NCBI GenBank assembly: GCA_017591395.1
Contig: WEDG01000470.1
Location: 62,001 to 126,000 of the forward strand
Direction of reading: 5' to 3'
Source of the DNA: Schistocephalus solidus
Lineage: Eukaryota; Platyhelminthes; Cestoda; Diphyllobothriidea; Diphyllobothriidae
Length of the DNA: 64,000 nucleotides
The position numbers were made by a program, and so were the translations under genes. Each line of letters opens with the position of its first letter. The stretch's first letter is position 1. Below the pieces are notes generated by a model. That model searched no databases and had not been told where the DNA came from. It saw only the letters and a list, made by a program, of their open reading frames with translations. Shown here in pieces: positions 60,414-64,000 of this stretch.

Positions 60414-60737
60414 ACAGCCCACTTAAGGATACATACATGCGTATCATCAGACGACAATGCTCAAAACCTCAGGCCATTCTGATTAGTCCAGGAAAGTCGT
60501 GCCTTCTGTTCCGTTGGAGAAACACACCAAACGAATTCCAATCAGGCTTTGAAACGCAGACGAAGCAAAATTTGGGCTCTATCTCTGCTGCTGTTCGTCT
60601 CGATGGCATTCAGGAAGAACTCCGATATCTAAGAAAGCCGATACTCTTCTTAATGAAACAGCCGAAAATTTCTATTAACAAGCAGCCTTTTGATGTCTCA
60701 ATGACAAAGTTTCTGACGGAGACTTTTGTTCTATCTG
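60414..60737 (+). CDS. Gene 2 exon e: inter-blade region and start of next WD40 repeat
   Basis: The frame is open from SPLKDTYMRIIRRQCSKPQA and ILISPGKSCLLFRW to SMTKFLTETFVLSG. The donor is TATCTG|GTACGT, phase 1. The final TETFVLSG joins in phase to exon f to make TFVLSG-CSNGTLQIWDVN, a textbook WD40 closing strand pair. The middle (QTKQNLGSISAAVRLDGIQE onward) is a long polar insert. Confidence 0.75.
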
Positions 60738-62072
60738 GTACGTTAGCAGCGAGTAAACAGATATTTCTGTACAGTTGTACTGGAATTTCTTACAGTTGTT
60801 ATGATTTTTAATGAAATTTTAACCGAAATTCTGAATTATGCTTTCGAATCAAAAAGAGTACTTAGTTTATTTTGTAAACTTTATTTTCATATAGGCAAAT
60901 CACAAGATATTCCAGTCACTTTAACATGCTAGCTTTCCATGAACCTTTTTCCGCCTAACTGCATAAACTTCATTCTTTAAAAATAAATACTTAAGCACGA
61001 ATTTGCGTTGTCCTTATAATTGTTTATATATTAAACATAAAGCAGGTAGAAGCTATTTCTTTGAGACATTTAGTGCTTATGACATTTTCTGCAAAAGGTA
61101 TACTTGAAGAAAGACCAGCTTTAAAATATTTTCTAATTAGGAGCGTATTTAAGACCGTGAAATGTATATGTGGAAAGCAGCTTAGTCACGCGCTTACTAA
61201 TGTTGCTTTCCTGATGGCCCACATCCGTTACAAATAATTTGAGCACTGTGCAAAATCATCCTACGAGGCTTTTGACATGCACGATTGTCCTTAGACAGAA
61301 GGATATAGCATGAATATGTTTTCAAAGCTTTAATTGCAAGTGCGCCTGCAGTTTGGATTAAACATTATTTGGGAACTGAGTGTTTTTTAAACCGACAGGC
61401 ACACTTTTTTAACGAATAAAAGTTTGAAGAAGACGTAATTTGTAACCAAATGAGTACAGGAAGAGATATATTTTCACATAATTCCTACAAAATATATTAT
61501 AATTTATGAACACATCAAAAATCTATGGGGGGAAAAGTCGAACCAAATTTTGAATAGTGTAGTTTTTAAAGGCCGCCAGAAAGCAGCACGTTCAAAAGCA
61601 GTCATTCTGAAGTTACAGGAATATCTCGGGATTATGCTGTATGATAATTACCTTATCTTCCTAACTTTAGTACTTTTTCCGAACCAAAAATACATTTTTA
61701 GCCTTCCGTTAACATTTCATGAGATTTTATATAGGAGTTTTTACCGACATAATAGACTGAACCAAGCTCTTGCGTACGTTGTTCTGCCTAAGTAATTGTG
61801 TGAAGGAATATATAGTAAAGACGTTTAACGGGCAAGGAAAAAAACACGGAAATGATCATGGCTGACTTGTCGGCCGTCATTATTAATAAAAATCCCAAAC
61901 ATCTGAAAGACACGTTCGAGTTTTGAATCAGAGCACATTTACCATGTTAAACTCTCTAAGTTCAGAGCTAAAAGCCCACACAATTTAGTTGGAGATGAAA
62001 GATATTTATTCATATATAAGTAAAGTTTAACTTATAATAAATAAAAATAAAGCGACAAATAAGGGGATTAGG

Positions 62073-62565
<493 letters not shown>

Positions 62566-62679
62566 AGAAAAACAGAAAGGCCATTTAATCACCTGAACTA
62601 TGTATTTGGGATTTCGAACTTTTACTGGAATCCACAGTCATAGCTAACAACGGCGAGAACAAAAGCCAAAGTTAAAGGG

Positions 62680-63010
62680 CTTAGGGGACAATCCAAGACC
62701 ATTAATGGCCATCGGGAGGTGATTGTTAGAGCCCTGTATGCCGACGCCAGATTGATTTATCCGTTGACTGGGTTCTCATCGGATGTCCAGGCTTCAATCA
62801 GATCATGGTTTGTCTTTTTTCTAGCGTGAGTGAATACCTTCGCGTCTGTGATGATGTTAAATTTTTGATCCATTTCTTCGGTGTTGACAGCCACTATTGA
62901 TAATTATCATCCATTCTAACAGCCGGCTTATATTCACGTATGCGCAATCCAAGCATGAGTGCAGTCTGACCCATGCAATTACAAGGACAGTTTAGGTAGA
63001 GGATGTGACA
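62680..63010 (-). pseudogene. Decayed Penelope-like GIY-YIG endonuclease fragment
   Basis: Read on the minus strand from 63005: LYLNCPCNCMGQTALMLGLR, IREYKPAVR, then in shifted frames NTEEMDQKFNIITDAKVFTH, ARKKTNHDLIEAW and TSDENPVNG, a stop, and INLASAYRAL. The order (CxC-x-GQT ... RIxEYKxAVR ... LIEAWxSDENPxN ... LxxAYRAL) is that of the GIY-YIG domain at the end of Penelope-like retroelements. Stops and shifts show it is dead. It lies antisense in gene 2 intron e. Confidence 0.75.
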
Positions 63011-64000
63011 AACTTAACCTGCTCATTGCAACTTAACCATGCTCATTGGGATTTTATCGTTTCTTGTTGCGCATGGTAGCTGTTACCCTTTTTCCTGATA
63101 CTTTCATTTCTGAGGATGGAATCCCGTAAGATTTGAATGGTTTAAAAAATGATTCCAGTGATTAAACAGCCGTCCTCTATCATATTTATACTATCATGCG
63201 ATCATTCGCCTCTATTTGAGAAATAATGTGTATCAATCTGTTTTACTTGAAGGAGGAAATTGGCATCTCCATTATTACTAGAGTCTAAGGGACTACATCC
63301 CACATAATATTGGTCGTATAAACTCATTTATGCTACTTATGAGCCACTATAAGACAGTTTGCGTTGCCTGGAGACCTTCAACTGCGAGGCAGGACGGGAA
63401 CTTTCTTTACCATCCCACCATGAGAATTAATCTGTACATTGCACTCTCTTATGTCGGAATGGATACTTTACGTAGAACGAATAAGTAATGCGCGGAGCGA
63501 AGGCACGGAAATTACACCCAATAAACGTGAAGAATTTTCAATTTTCGGTGGGACTGCTCAGGCTAGGGGAGTTAAAAACCCAGGAGAGCAGTAGTCGTAA
63601 AATGTTTCTTTGATGGCAACGACTTGTTCGAGCTCTTTAAAAGGAGTTATTTTGATAATATCTGCCTATTTCCGTGGACTTATATACAGTGTATCTCAGT
63701 GGGATAAAGTTTGTCGAGCTTGTTTATTTCACCTTCCTCGAATTGTTTCGACTTCGCTCTGTAACTTTTAGTAAGCGCTATGAAAGTGCGAAAAACTTTC
63801 AATTATGAAAACCATTTTTATATAAAAAAGCAGCTACGAAACATTGTTTTCTAATAAGCCATAGTCCGCATACCTAACTTAATTTATTTTCTGTCATTCA
63901 CACTAAGGTGGTCATAGCAACTGCTGTTATTGAATGTTTCTTTTAATCGCTAGGCTGCTCCAACGGTACCTTACAAATTTGGGACGTGAATGTGGGCAAG

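Overview
The window is eukaryotic DNA: AT-rich, gene-poor, with short exons separated by kilobase-scale introns and many decayed repeats. An APE-type endonuclease / C2H2 zinc-finger non-LTR element, a Penelope-like fragment and tRNA-headed short elements point to a flatworm, most likely a diphyllobothriidean-type tapeworm. This is inference from repeat families I recognise; I ran no search. I saw no CRISPR array, operon or convincing functional tRNA/rRNA gene.

Two genes can be assembled on the + strand by matching splice sites and codon phase. Gene 1 (about 2.9-49.1 kb) encodes a predicted type I membrane protein. Its order is: possible signal peptide, two laminin-G/ConA-like domains each introduced by a CF-x5-C-x2-G motif, a Cys-rich piece and EGF-like module, a third neurexin-like laminin-G domain, one transmembrane helix and a tail of about 85 residues. 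Twelve of its 13 proposed exons are well supported; the first (signal peptide) is tentative. Two exons carry one-base homopolymer frame breaks, which could be assembly errors or real lesions. Gene 2 (from at or before 51.8 kb to beyond the window end) encodes a WD40-repeat protein; six exons are visible and the last runs off the edge.

The introns hold the mobile DNA. At 12-15.5 kb (minus strand) is a non-LTR element with an endonuclease and five zinc fingers but no reverse transcriptase, apparently through an internal deletion. At 18.05-18.39 kb and 31.71-31.97 kb are two sequence-unrelated fold-back elements, each with a tRNA-like core between inverted arms of about 100 bp. At 31.4-33.5 kb is a mosaic of direct and inverted repeats joined by TA runs. 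Decayed endonuclease and reverse transcriptase remnants lie at 34.0-34.6 and 36.2-36.9 kb, and probable Penelope-like remnants at 56.0-56.3 and 62.7-63.0 kb. There is also a three-copy 138-bp tandem repeat (27 kb) and a GAT microsatellite of about 480 bp (62.1-62.6 kb).

The two genes are codirectional and look unrelated: one protein acts at the cell surface, the other is probably an intracellular scaffold. Intergenic boundaries, promoters and the first 2.9 kb could not be resolved.
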